From: Tribonema minus
Taxonomy: Eukaryota; Sar; Xanthophyceae; Tribonematales; Tribonemataceae
NCBI GenBank assembly: GCA_017506865.1
Contig: JAFCMP010000120.1
Coordinates: 62,001 to 126,000 of the forward strand
Reading direction: 5' to 3'
Length of the DNA stretch: 64,000 nt
Shown: in pieces, positions 54,301-61,710 of the stretch
Position numbering within the stretch: the stretch's first letter is position 1
Layout of the letters: the number at the start of each line of letters is the position of its first letter
Made by a program: the position numbers and the translations under genes
The notes under the pieces: generated by a model
Seen by the model: the letters and a program-made list of their open reading frames with translations, nothing else
What the model was told of the DNA's origin: nothing
Databases searched by the model: none

Positions 54301-54352
54301 CCTCACGCCACTGGTCATAAGCCTCATCTGTGCCCTCAGGATCAAAGGGCAC
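45389..54352 (-). CDS. Gag-DNMT-Pol polyprotein of the LTR retrotransposon
   Basis: An uninterrupted frame of 2987 codons from a GTG at 54352; the frame is open further upstream, to about 54466. Gag-like region ~90-400; C-x2-C...H...C-x2-C zinc finger ~511-540; cytosine-5 methyltransferase ~619-925 (PPC Cys702, ENVPG Glu738); aspartic protease with VDCGAT, Asp1206; reverse transcriptase ~1600-1790 with YIDD at 1733-1736; RNase H Asp1887; integrase zinc domain to Cys2371/Cys2374 and core Asp2402, Asp2462, Glu2498 (D-D-35-E); GPW/F-like end; chromodomain-like ~2700-2740; two Tudor/SH3-like motifs near 2817-2840 and 2920-2962. The enzymes copy the RNA and insert the DNA; the chromodomain would guide integration to chromatin. 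All key catalytic residues are present except that the protease has Asp-Cys-Gly where Asp-Thr/Ser-Gly is usual. It is probably expressed as a fusion with the upstream ORF. Confidence 0.95.
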   Translation of the reverse strand: MPFDPEGTDEAYDQWREGIEARVEAHKRAAKAAKTAATFAEIHERALYERLGELQLRVTRAPSESKNMVKNSLLPMARTFAAEQAEEVRKHNVALLEKRGHDFKASQFGELLTIGEHRKRSNSWHRFAFGTGDGEEAELWRMLREFENTPLVTEEARLAADTYPRSLVTHPFLNTDGHSDTSDDDAAGAAASPREDGAVAGVATSASALGESIRTAGAVEPSYSSVAMTVRKPKVDLRGFGGTGVVIVTQVGRLEAPIRAFERSCDTRGVPKSAYSEALLQSLTKSQYADLTSAVTNERTGMLETRAFSDLSYEQMVQCLTAAYDSTSARQIALQKYHELTRTSGTSPEVWGREVVAAAHDAGCADNQQIVRMKFVHELPLCCRQEVNGMYETWDLKNTAFPKVVATAQQKWQAAPIDERETRNVVSAMAAAHISTPPYSDTGKRPAKDGWSVVSNDHRYKKKNKLSAVRAVLAGLSANERRQLGVSDRAPQGKASSAGDNGGGGAKPQSNFKCLGCRVNQGDWDTLMRHKTTCPQCIAHRKRMAEKHRQGESHLQLSAALVGSDLPAASSASAISELPGVVRADACSAQVAEHATDAVYDVSLRAQMAAIEGGPEPPPRVIKHASICCGALGGAIAGGKLTSRAGFVTRTVLAVDKDVKAIEALHEVHPEVPTLTACITDAKVVARLIDEKPDVTTISPPCTDFSAEGKKVEGEAAECTVHAARLIVRAKLRVVLYENVPGVLVSRAFARAVRILKSAGYMLYIAKLKASEFEVPCRRQRVYIVIVPAGVASREALQRFGAVINTKRLQSRPTSVRSRLRCPERTFFLQPRSAQHPGVLDADGLLPSPVRRLPGRPTASYVAHAKDAGPVASARLLSLAEMAVLMTYYHELPASACSSDVRRYIADLFIPEMAFHLFVAIEASGLCTLPEQQVRLLRRSDSTLRHSVDCPPPSWLAGQSGSLVQAATAVHAAPSSSAHCSAAVARSIHAKSHDAGYAEVPIIPMRSAWEEPEVDLAVVQPGMADIVEVDDSDSGSDSEWDSQSVMSVCSSADDMDIDTEISAPPIAAAAARKKLGGGTDPRLAPGELKAALRRAGLDAQSLGILDHVPGVSKLDTAPPVSVAETIKNLTEEITKPREPVKLPHVDLAVGSPEPSSVERSKSEAPVEYIRPVAGVVPPGQMFVSASLRVQSNSQTPKELYVRAMVDCGATVTIMGKRIADKLPNSYVCTPQQGDYTEILLADGKTSLQISGVVNAWLRFKNKMFLHKFYVVNAPMDVLLGTDFFAPHGSVISYHGGSPAFFPGGLKGVAIRPMHDKNRADNANAHAAALASCKGNGSAESTEAPDKPQQCSARMAYNTVLAPSSETIVELTLLPKPKRVQPYEALLMPQETVTTEMMRGKGVKANITALTVNASGTIYATLSNTSMYPVYVRRNTYWGKVTPIKADDLLEVQTATQQALEAKLLVIAAKRHSENAKLVAELAASIGKTAKEVAQEVQRLADLSQRHNDQLENCTDAELEEILVKDGRLAPHLQGRGKDGVLLKTKALDMLKKHRNVFAKDPKNPRVTQHFEIDVDTQTAEPVADKARHWAFKEAEYIMKQIQMMAKRQQIEPSASAWASNPVLVVQGDKIRFCIDFRKLNAVTKRDSHGLGNMDDMMRAVQGARILSSLDLAAGYHQIPLAKTAKAKTAFRAPDGSLWHYKVAPVGLVNLPAQFTRLMHQVLGDALGSHALVYIDDVLVYGTDIEEHIEQLDDVLGRIGAAGMSVSRPKCQLFQAEVKFLGHIVGASGTRPDPDKVKAMLDMSPPLKGGVPDKQLVQVVMGVFNYYRRYVPNFGAISEPIVALTKNKAVMVWGSAQERAFKRLKSAMCDSRIVMHPDFSLPFVLYTDASKTATAGVLTQFRPVSEVERATAGQPYAHTGRRRIAEGEEVREVVVGYFSKLNSEPDAKLGATAVECLAVVLALNHFRPYIWGNPVTVVTDAAALRWLLTLQDFNGKLLRWAMRIQEYDVTIQHRPGKRNANADAPSRLPQQAELDAERSTEPADEQWPDAVPSIDAPPSGVRFADEATRTHKVADVNSCRGYTADARYGPAFKFNEAVAISGAVAARLAALTAVELAQLLDRRLDDSTVEEAEVDEVEINTAYAEPVNKYTGSWEHSQAQRLLRQIACDRRRSISSKRAKCSVTTAQPAADSLEEGEVPEVEAAADADEADEPPDGEAVLGKRKKTLPRPEVVQLLKRVAEGDSPATPAMLSRAAFLEVQKADGFCRAVSKMLIEGDIPEGAELAAHVLAQREQYTVEEDGLLVHSSTSHPKRGMVLLQWVVPVVLRTLVMRLGHDDASAMHCGIGATHTRIFERYFWPGMGADIRTYVQSCMTCLERKRASSTQYKQWLAEPVRMWQRLNIDITEPGIQSAAGHKYVLTIVETRSGFVWLAAMHGQGTKDVTPHLMTVFLEVGALVEELCSDKGKVFLGNVVSDLCRAFKVKRIETSAYHPQTNGVAEHANGRAKKALASWVSAQQTNWHEGLELVQFVLRTTPRDETGLTPFFCVYGREASLPHDAFMHEDGSRKLDLHEEIEHKLDMLELADKVVSKALQVRAQKITKRNEAIKRAVKFAVGDYVMIRLPRQRDRSAALDARYVGPWQIEARTGESGLSFICRMMGRRVRHTTAHVENMKPFHMRPSAMLEPGVHAMLSPRQVEELADGEKLYRVLDRQAGPNGSWQYKWQSIDGKSHAWVSEDDMLQEVTPWTLDAFHALYELRNEGRLPAYAIRPTPKEDAGMRRESALQLYPIGTALVREHRTVVGGPITYVWGAVKNFVSPYWRIRYEDGEWEQMTRTQVKSAIQLAEAVRDKAKRLQAQSAPDSASSASPNSQVTRGLPSSQTSSEASSAQDSAQPQISLVRLPKLPSDFGSDFEGEVIWYHFPTGWSRGVLGEFYPARSQFTFDVLFDGEKTVRRMRLRPGDYRTPKDSPYSSWNVLAARSISSEESAK
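45458..45910 (-). other. Two Tudor/SH3-like C-terminal motifs
   Basis: Near residues 2817-2840 the protein reads YWRIRYEDGEWEQMTRTQV. Near 2920-2962 it reads GWSRGVLGEF...FDVLFDGEKTVRRMRL. Both follow the pattern of beta-barrel reader folds, V-x-Y/F-D/E-D-G-x-x-x-x-x-L. The two motifs are separated by a Ser-rich linker. Assignment is by pattern only. Confidence 0.45.
46133..46255 (-). other. Chromodomain-like motif at the integrase C-terminus
   Basis: Residues ~2700-2740 read LYRVLDRQ...WQYKWQSIDG...WVSEDDML, matching the pattern V-x-K/R-I/V-L-D-x-R ... Y-x-V-K-W-x-x-Y ... W-E-x-x-x-x-L of chromovirus chromodomains, with some aromatic positions replaced. It probably recognises modified histone tails. 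Confidence 0.6.
51578..52498 (-). other. Cytosine-5 DNA methyltransferase domain within the polyprotein
   Basis: Residues ~619-925 of the polyprotein carry ordered C5-methyltransferase motifs. Motif I is ASICCGALGG (SAM binding); an acidic residue follows in LAVDKD; motif IV is SPPCTDFSAEG with the catalytic Cys702; motif VI is ENVPG with Glu738; motif VIII is CRRQRVYIV. A motif IX/X-like end reads SLAEMAVLMTYY...RRYIADLFIPEMAF, where the usual Gly-Asn of motif X is Ala-Asp. The enzyme would methylate cytosine in DNA, probably of new cDNA, the element or its target chromatin. It lies between the Gag zinc finger and the protease, so proteolysis could free it. It is in frame and has no stop. 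Confidence 0.9.
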
Positions 54353-55389
54353 ACCACCCTCATCACCAGATGACTCAGAAGACTCGAGCAGTTGCCTAAC
54401 TGCCCTCCGTCGCTCTGCCGCTTGTTGCTCAACTGGCTTTCGCGGTATGACGGGACGCTACGTGGCACAACTGGCGAACTTTGCACGACTGGCACGCTAC
54501 GTGGCACAACTGGCACACGCCGCGCCTTACCACTTGCACCCCGACGCGGCTGCGTCACAGGCGATTTATCTGAGGCTTCAGGGGCCCTCGCTGGTGCAGT
54601 ATAGTATGTGGGAGCCACTAGCCTAGCTGATGGCTTGGAGCTCTGAGGCGTCGGAGCCGCCGGTGCTACTTCAGGCGCCGCAACTGGGACCCGTGCACCG
54701 CGCGTAACCGACGTCTTGGCCGGCTGACTGCGCGCGACCTTAGGTGGGGCCACCGCGGGCGCAACCAGTGCTGCAACTGGCACTGTGGACTTTGCAGGTG
54801 CTGGCGCCGCAGACTTCGCGGGCGCTGCCGGCACAGCTGGCGCGGCTACCGGCACAACTGGCGCGGTTGTTGCAGCTGCACGCGGTGTCTTGCGTGGGCT
54901 TTTCGTTGGTGCGAGTTTTTTCTCAACAGTTGCACGTGCAAAAGCTTCTTCGCCTTCTGCTACCTGGGTTTCGCTAAGCATAATGCCCATTGCTGCAAGC
55001 TGTTCTCTTTTCTGCCTCAAACGTAACTGCCTTGCCACTATGGCTTCGGCTTCTGAGCCGCCACCGCCGGGCTCGTCGCTGGACTCAGCGAAATTACGTA
55101 TAAAAGGAGGTGCGGCACCAGTGACTACTGATTCTGTGGACCGTACCGAGGCAGACGTGTCGGGCGCGCTGGCACCGACCTGGCTGGGTTGTGCGGACGC
55201 TGCCGCGGGCCGGGGAGGGGGGCGTGACGGCTTGTCACCCGAGCTTGGTGCGGGGCGCGTAGCGGAGCGCTGACCGCCCTTGTTGCTCTTAGCAGCAGTG
55301 CTGCCAGCAGGCCTAGCACCGCCACTAACACCTCCGCTGCGGCTTGACCCACTCGTTGGCTTCTTGGAGCCATGGTCAGTCTTGACCAT
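54145..55389 (-). CDS. Upstream ORF of the retrotransposon: basic Pro/Ala-rich Gag N-terminus
   Basis: ATG at 55389 to TGA at 54145, 414 aa. Ser/Gly/Lys-rich at first, a short charged helix (EAEAIVARQLRLRQKREQL), then long Ala-Pro-Lys stretches like linker-histone tails, suited to RNA or DNA binding. The last ~100 codons overlap the polyprotein frame and look like a shadow of it. The polyprotein frame is -1 relative to this one and is open from about 54466, so a -1 ribosomal frameshift in 54466-54148 would fuse the two. I saw no canonical slippery heptamer in that stretch. A real indel or independent initiation are alternatives. Confidence 0.75.
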   Translation of the reverse strand: MVKTDHGSKKPTSGSSRSGGVSGGARPAGSTAAKSNKGGQRSATRPAPSSGDKPSRPPPRPAAASAQPSQVGASAPDTSASVRSTESVVTGAAPPFIRNFAESSDEPGGGGSEAEAIVARQLRLRQKREQLAAMGIMLSETQVAEGEEAFARATVEKKLAPTKSPRKTPRAAATTAPVVPVAAPAVPAAPAKSAAPAPAKSTVPVAALVAPAVAPPKVARSQPAKTSVTRGARVPVAAPEVAPAAPTPQSSKPSARLVAPTYYTAPARAPEASDKSPVTQPRRGASGKARRVPVVPRSVPVVQSSPVVPRSVPSYRESQLSNKRQSDGGQLGNCSSLLSHLVMRVVCPLILRAQMRLMTSGVRASKLASRHISELPRPPKRLQRSPKFTSVPFTNALASSSFASPELLVRARTW

Positions 55390-56357
55390 TTATGGTGTAT
55401 CCTGCACACGATTCACGCGCATGAAGCTGAGTGCGACGACAAAACCATGATTTTAAATTGTCAGCGCACGAGCCGTCTATGCCCCGCACGCCTCTGCACG
55501 AGGTCTGATGCTACTAGGGCACTCTGAACTGCAAGCCAGCCAGTTTGACATAGCAGTTGTACAGATCGACCGCGTTGTCAATTCTGCAACACAATTGCGG
55601 CCGTACAATCATGAAGCAAAATTGCATCGCTTTGCTCTTAAGCTAGACTCCTCTCCCCCTTCTTTGCAAAAAGCTAGTCATATCAGCTTTAGAGCAAATT
55701 ACTAAGGAAAAGCATGCGGTAGGGTTTTTATTCTAGTCATAGGCAACCGTTACAGCCAGAAAAGTGGCAGCGCATGCCCCTTTGTGCGCTTATTCTCGAG
55801 ACTTCTCGAGTGCAACCACTTAACACTGTCTATGACAAGTCACTACCGTTTCTGTGACTTCTGATACACAAGCTATCACGTGTCCCCCCTAAAGGATCTC
55901 CGCGCGTTCTCCCGGGAGACTCTGGTGCGTTCGTGACGTGATAGTGTACGGCGCGCAAGCTGGTGTACACAGCGCGCTACCGCACGGGTCTACCCTCGAT
56001 GCCCTATATTGGTCCACGTGACCACGTTCATCAACCACAGATGAGCCGCAGAATAAGGCCAGCTAAATGAAGTTGCATGTTCATTGCTGCTCAGACCCGT
56101 GCAGCACGCACTGCGTCGTTGACATCAAGGGGGCGGGTCACGACGTAGCGGTGCACCACTACGCCGCCCCGTCATAAGCATTCTAGTGCAGGAACCTAGC
56201 GTGATTAACGTTTAACTCGCTTCCCACGGCTGTTCTTTACGTATCGCTTTACGTAATCTGGGTCCTCGAAAGGCTTTGACACGATTCGAGCAGTGATACA
56301 TTGAACAGCGATCACCACGCTGCTGCCCTTGCGGGCGGGGTTAGCACGAGGTAAGGA
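55390..56357 (-). other. Retrotransposon 5' leader
   Basis: About 970 nt between the primer-binding site and the first ORF, with no long ORF on the sense strand. A repeated CTTCTCGAGACTTCTCGAG lies near 55790-55810. It likely contains packaging signals, by analogy with other LTR elements. Confidence 0.6.
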
Positions 56358-56373
56358 CTGTCTTCGGGTGCCA
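56358..56373 (-). other. tRNA primer-binding site
   Basis: On the element's strand, three bases after the 5' LTR, comes TGGCACCCGAAGACAG, complementary to a tRNA 3' end finishing GGGTGCCA. I did not identify which tRNA. Confidence 0.75.
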
Positions 56374-56376
56374 AAT

Positions 56377-56780
56377 TGAAGCGGCTTACCTTGTGATGCT
56401 GTCATGAATGCAAACAAGCAAGCTGGAAGAGCAAAACAAGTAGACACGCTTCAGAGAACTCAAATGAAATGTTATGCGAAAGGAAACGCGATACGCTTAC
56501 CGGATATTTTATTCTGCTGCTGAGAGACGGAAGGCTTGGGGCTGGACGATGGCTGGCACAGCAAGGTTCGGGCTTGCTGCTTGCAGGGGGGGTTCTGATG
56601 CTGTGCATACTACTTTGATGTGCCCTTTGGCATGTGACCCAACTAGTTGCACCTGCCTTCAACTAAGGTCAGCAATCACATGTCAAGGTCTACACCGACT
56701 ACACAGGTCTACTGAGACCTGTGCCAACCTGTGAGGTGTAACTGCCTGTAACTGTCTGAATACACCCCCAAGCCGTATCA
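56377..56780 (-). repeat. 5' LTR (right copy)
   Basis: 404 bp, TG...CA, nearly identical to 44734-45146. It should carry the element's promoter; no TATA box was firmly identified. Confidence 0.95.
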
Positions 56781-56784
56781 ATAG
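56781..56784. repeat. Target-site duplication, right copy
   Basis: ATAG directly after the right LTR, matching 44730-44733. Confidence 0.8.
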
Positions 56785-57767
56785 CTGCAAGCTGTATCAC
56801 CTACTAGTAGTATTGTTGTACGTACTTCACTCGATTGTTCTCAATGTTCTGCATTCACTATCGCCTGGCCTCCATCAGCAACAGTGTTGTCAGCACGAAG
56901 AATTGCAATGTACACCATTACATGTCTTCATCGAACAAACTTGGCATCAATGTGTGTTCTACCTCAACTGAGTGCATGCATTGCGCTTAAGTGCACGAAG
57001 TAGATGTCACATTGCCACTGCACTCATCAAAGGTGCAAGCCATAACAAAGCCATGGCTGCCTGACATCCAAGTATTTGCTCTAAGGGAGGTATGCAAAGC
57101 CATGGTGGCCAATGCAGCGCATCCCATGGCACAAGCGCAGGTGTGGCCAGAGAGCAGGCAGCACAGAAGACAAGAGCACCAGAATGTGCATATACATGGA
57201 AAGCGATCTCTATGATTCATGACTGCGCGTAATGTAATCTGTGAGAAAAGTATGCGCGCCTCGCGCTGCGTTGCCGTTGGATGATTAAAACTTGACAGAA
57301 AGTCCTATACGGCTCGGGACTGCTGAAAGCACTATCACACAAGTGCCAGCACCAGCCAACCACATATGCGACTTGGTGGGCACCCAGTGCAGCGTGGCTT
57401 ATTTGCACATCCAGCCTTTGACTGCCGCTCTGGCATTGTAAACATCAAGTGACACCAAGAAAACTTCATGCTACATAGCTAGGGCGTATACTTCAAGGAA
57501 GGGTACATGTGTCGGCTGGTAAACCCCAACCTGATGTTACTACAACTCTGAGCATCACTGGACGCACCAAAATGCGTGGCCGCATAGTACGGCATTTGAC
57601 AGGTAGGTAAGTACCCGTGTGTGTGCTCCGGTCTTCTGCAATGCCTCTTGCGCTCCCTCAACCTCACCCAACCACTGGCCTGACACCGGGATAATCCAGC
57701 ATAAATCACTAACTTCGCAGCAGGAGGCAGCCATACATACCTACCATGCTTCGCAACCGCCGCTGCG
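56785..57767. other. Intergenic region, no confident gene
   Basis: AT-richer than the host exons, with no recognisable domain in either strand's open readings. Confidence 0.5.
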
Positions 57768-60700
57768 CTACGCGCCGATCGGCTGCAGAGCGCGCCGCTG
57801 CTGCGGCATGTCGAACAGCGGCAGCAGCTGCTGCTGCTCCTTGTACTGCGGCTGCTTCGGGAGCGCCAGAGACTGCGTGTACAACGCTGCCTCTGAACTG
57901 AGGAAAAAAGGCGAGTCGACGGACATGCACCCGCCGCCGCTGCCACGCAGCGCGGCGCTGCCGCCCGTGGCCGCAAATGGCGCGTGCGGCGGCAGCGCTG
58001 CGGGCATGGGACACCACTGAGCACTGCTGCTGCTCATGGCGCTGTCGAAAGCCAGCCCCATCGGCGCCAGCGCCGGCAGCCACTGCGGCATTTGCGTCTG
58101 CGGTGCCGCCTCAGCTGAGGCGTGCCACGACTGCTGCTGCCCCGCGTACGCCAGCTGCGCGCAGCTGCTGCTGCTGCTGCTGCCGCTGCTGCCAGACGCC
58201 GCCGACTGCACAGAGCTCCGCCGCGACAAGTCGAAGTGCATGAGGTGTTCGATGCTGCCGCTGTCGCTGCCGGCAACGCTTGGCAGCAGCAGCGGCGCCG
58301 CCGGCAGCAGCAGCGGCGGCGGCGGCAACATCGCCGCCGACTGCTGCGAGCTTGCGGCGGAGTCCGATGAGCCGCGGCGCGCCAGCTCCCGCAGCGTGCA
58401 CTGCGCGTCTGCGGCAGCGGCGTCGTGCGCGCCGCCGCCGCCGCACGGCGGAGAGTCTTGAAGTTGAAAGGAGTTGAAGTGTGCCGCCATGCGCCACATG
58501 CCGTCTTGCTCGTGCCCTGCTGCCGTGCCGCCTCTGGCGTCGCTTTGCGGCAGCGGAGCAATGGGGCCGGTTGCAGCAGCGCTCACCATTGTTTCAGGCG
58601 CCGCGACTGTGTTTGTCGGTATGAACGCGTGCTGATGGCGGCCGCCGTAGTACATGGGCAGCTGCTGCTGCGGGGGCATCATCGGGGCAAACTGCTGCTG
58701 CTGCTGCTGCTGCTGCTGTCCATGGGCGCTGCTGCCAGCGGGCTGCGCTTCCCACTGAGCGAGCGGAAGCTGCTGGTAGTGCTGCTGCTGCTGGTGCTGC
58801 TGCCACTGGTTCTCTGGGCCAAGGCCCGAGGCAGCAGCGCTCATCATCATCATCTGCTGCTGCTGCTGCTGCGGGCTCTGAGCACTGTCGCTGCTCACGC
58901 CTCCGGGGATCACAGTGCTGAAAGCCTGCTGCTGCTGCTGCTGCGGCGGCGGTGGCGGCAGCCCATGCGCGCTGCGCCCTGCAGCGGCGCTGCTGCCATG
59001 GGACGCGTTGTTGGAACCGGGCATATCCATGCTGAGCCAATCCATGACCTCCGCTGGCTTTTGCGCAGGCGTTCCTGTGATTAGGATCAGGGTTTAAATT
59101 TATAAGTCATGAGGTTAGCACACGGATGACAATGAGGGTGAAATGCACATAAGCTCATGCTGGTGCGCCTTACTTACGCCCAACAAAGCTGACGGCAGGT
59201 GCTGCAAAGGTGAGGAGGCGACTTGCCGCTGGTTTTGCACATGATTTGTGCAGGCGCACCGCATTACAGAACGCAATGGCGCACTGCACGGATGGCGTCA
59301 TACATGGAACAGGGCTGGGTATTCAAAATCACAGCTGACGGGGGTGGCGGCATCAAGGGTGAGCTTTGTGCTGCAACCACTTTCCGCAGCGACAGGCACA
59401 TCAACCTCAACATGAAGTTCAAATGACTTACGATTACTCTTTACTTGTTACAAATGTACTTGTACCAAATGTACTCCAGAGGTGCATCACAGGAAACCCG
59501 CAGATTCTCGCACTATCGCCCATCACTGTCCATCACGAGCAGCCTCACCCTTTGCCGCCGCAGCCATGCGCTTCGGCGCCTTCACGCTCTTGGCCCGCTG
59601 TAATTCAGCCGCCGCCGCCGCCGCAGCCTTCAAATTTGCGCCGCTGCGGACCGCAAACGACTTGCTCGGCTGCAGCCAGCCAGCAGCACTCAGCGGCGAC
59701 CCCGGCGCGTCAGGCCAGCACGGCTCCGCATCTGCAGCAGCGCTCATCGGCGAGCCCACGATGCTCAGCGCGTCGCACACGGAAGGGCTGAGTGGCGAGA
59801 CGAGGGTGCTGAGCGCTGGCGCGCCGCGCGTGGCAGCGCTCAATGAGAATGCCGTGGCAGCAGTGCTCAGCGGAGAGGCGCTGCTGGCGGCGGTGCTCGG
59901 CAGCGGCGCCGGCGACAGCGCGCGCAGGCGCGCTCCCCACGCCTTGTCATAGGCCTGTTGTCGCTGCGGAGTTGACGCAGCGACGGCATCGGCATCGGGC
60001 CAGTCGCAGAACGGCCTGTCGTCCACCGTGAATTCGTATCTGTGATTGCAGCACAGACGGACGCAGGAAGGCCTGTGAGGTGAACAGTTGTGGCGGTGCT
60101 TATTGTTGATTTGTAGATTAATGCGTACGTGGCAGCAAACAAGTTGCGTGGTCCCGTGGTTGCTCGTCGTGAACCATGAAGTATTTCTTCGTTGAAGCGC
60201 ACAGTGTGCAAGTTGAACGACACACGTATGATGGCTACGCAGTCAGAGCTGCTGGAGTACTTCAGATGCGCTTGCCCATCGTCAGGGCTAGGGCTAGGGC
60301 GCTGCCGCACCTGTGCTGCCCCTTCATCCGCATTCGGGTTAGGGTTCTGCTATTGTCGAGGACAGGCTTAGCTAGGGCTGAACGCACCGGCCATCCTCGG
60401 TGACGGCGACGCGGCAGATTGCGCTTGCCCACAACTCGGGTTAGGGCTAGGGTTAGCGCTGCCGCACCTGTGCTGCACCTGCGTCAGAACTAGGGTTAGG
60501 GTTTGCCATCATCAACATCAGGTCGCGCACCTGCCGTCCTCCGTGACGGTCACGCGGCAGACGCGCTTGCCTACAACTAGGTTTAGAATTAGAGTCAGGG
60601 CGCTGCCGCACCTGTGCTGCGCCTGCGTCAGACCTAGAGTTAGGGTTTGCTATCATCAACATCAGGTCGCGCACCTGCCGTCCTCGGTAACCGTGACGCG

Positions 60701-61710
60701 GCAGACGCGCTTGCACACAACTAGGGTTAGGGCTAAGGCTAAGGCCACGCGCTGCCACACCTGTGCTGTGCCTGCGTCAGCGTTAGGGTCAGGGAATCAT
60801 GAAGGTCAGGCTTAGCTAGGGCTGCACGCACCTGCCGTCCTCGGTGACGGTGACGCGGCAGACGCGCTTGCCCATGCGCCAGCTGTGGCTCCACCCTGCG
60901 GCGGCGCGTTTGCGCGCCTCCGCGATCAGGTTGCCGTCGACGTACACGCGCTTCTTGCCGCTCACCGCGGAGTGCTCAAAGATGACCTGGCAGAGAGGAG
61001 GGCATGTTTTGAAGTTAAATGTTCAAGTATTGACGTGGCTGCCGGTGTTCAGCGCGTGTGAGGTCAGTTCGTGTGCGTTATCGCGTGTACCGCGGCGTGC
61101 GGTACATATTGCGTGCGCGAGCGTTGCGGAGTCGGCAGGTCGCCCCCAGGCTTGCGCAGTTCCCTCTCTGGTGTGTCTGCTCAAGATGAGCATGCATGTT
61201 GGCATTTGAAATCGCCGTGGGTGTTTCAGATGTTGCAAAGAGGTTTCAGATGTTGCCAAGAGATTGCTATGATTAATCTGGTCTGAGTCGAGCGCCAATG
61301 ATGAAGCCAGTCCAGAATTTGCAAGATATGCTTCAGGGTCTTGGCTTCTGCAAAATGCACCATTGCAAGGTCTCGCTACATGAAACGTCACTGTTGTGCA
61401 GCACAGGCAACAGCAAACTGATACTGCTCAGCCAGCGCAATCTGTTTTATGCTCCCAGCACTGAGTTCAAGTGAAGACAACAGCTCGGCGCGCTTACCTC
61501 ATGATGATCGGTGCACTGTCCGAAGGCGAACACCCACAGCGCCCGCTTCTTGGACCTCTCCACTTTCCTGCCTACGTTGGCCACAAAGGAGTGCAACTTG
61601 TAGGGTGCTTCTTCTGCGGTGCCCATCGAAGGCTCGAGCCAGCATCGCGTCAGGCTGATGCCGGGGCCACCACTGGCGTCGGCTGCGTTCTTGCGAGAGA
61701 TCCACGACAT
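57768..61710 (-). CDS. FAIM-domain protein with long Gln/Ser-rich C-terminal tail
   Basis: Four exons on the minus strand: 61710-61498, 60986-60832, 60039-59549 and 59074-57768. All splice phases match and the sum of 2166 nt gives 721 aa. Residues ~55-135 read W-V-F-A-F-G-Q, then HHEVIFEHSAVSGKKRVYVD, then GWSHSWRMGKRVCRVTV and YEFTVDDRPF. This is the pattern of FAIM (Fas apoptotic inhibitory molecule) proteins: H-x-V-x-F-E-H...SGKRVVYVNG...YEYTLEING. FAIM proteins are small soluble beta-rich proteins linked in animals to apoptosis resistance and protein aggregation; their role in algae is unknown to me. Normal FAIM is ~180 aa. Here the domain is followed by ~580 residues of Ser/Ala/Gln/Met-rich, probably disordered sequence. 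The fusion of the last exon rests on splice phase, so the tail could belong to another gene. Confidence 0.6.
59087..59548. other. Intron 3 of the FAIM-domain gene
   Basis: No repeats of exon edges seen. A plus-strand open patch at 59223-59426 has no recognisable domain and is taken as chance. Confidence 0.45.
60280..60831 (-). repeat. Four copies of FAIM-gene exon 2 donor edge with TTAGGG units
   Basis: Units of about 140 nt near 60390, 60530, 60675 and 60285 repeat the exon end (CGTCACCGTCACCGAGGACG then GCAG/GTGC on the minus strand, true donor 60832). Each is joined to TTAGGG-like tracts and a GCACAGGTGTGGCAGCGC-type block. Confidence 0.9.

Larger units (their letters stand above)
44734..56780 (-). 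mobile_element. Complete Ty3/gypsy LTR retrotransposon encoding a DNA methyltransferase
   Basis: A 12,047-bp element with all parts visible: 413- and 404-bp LTRs beginning TG and ending CA, flanked by a 4-bp ATAG target duplication (44730-44733 and 56781-56784). A primer-binding site is at 56358-56373 and a polypurine tract at 45149-45160. Two overlapping ORFs lie on the minus strand. Domain order is basic Pro/Ala region, Gag, zinc finger, cytosine-5 DNA methyltransferase, aspartic protease, reverse transcriptase, RNase H, integrase, chromodomain-like and two Tudor/SH3-like motifs. RT before integrase marks Ty3/gypsy, and the chromodomain points to a chromovirus-type lineage. The LTRs differ by two substitutions and one 9-bp indel over ~404 bp, so insertion is recent. 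DNMT-bearing retrotransposons have been reported in dinoflagellates and a charophyte; whether this arrangement is known I cannot tell. Confidence 0.95.

Noticed and set aside
54145..54466. Canonical -1 slippery heptamer
   Set aside because: I read the first-frame codons across the overlap and none fits X-XXY-YYZ; CCAAAAC and GCCCTTTA come closest but are out of pattern.
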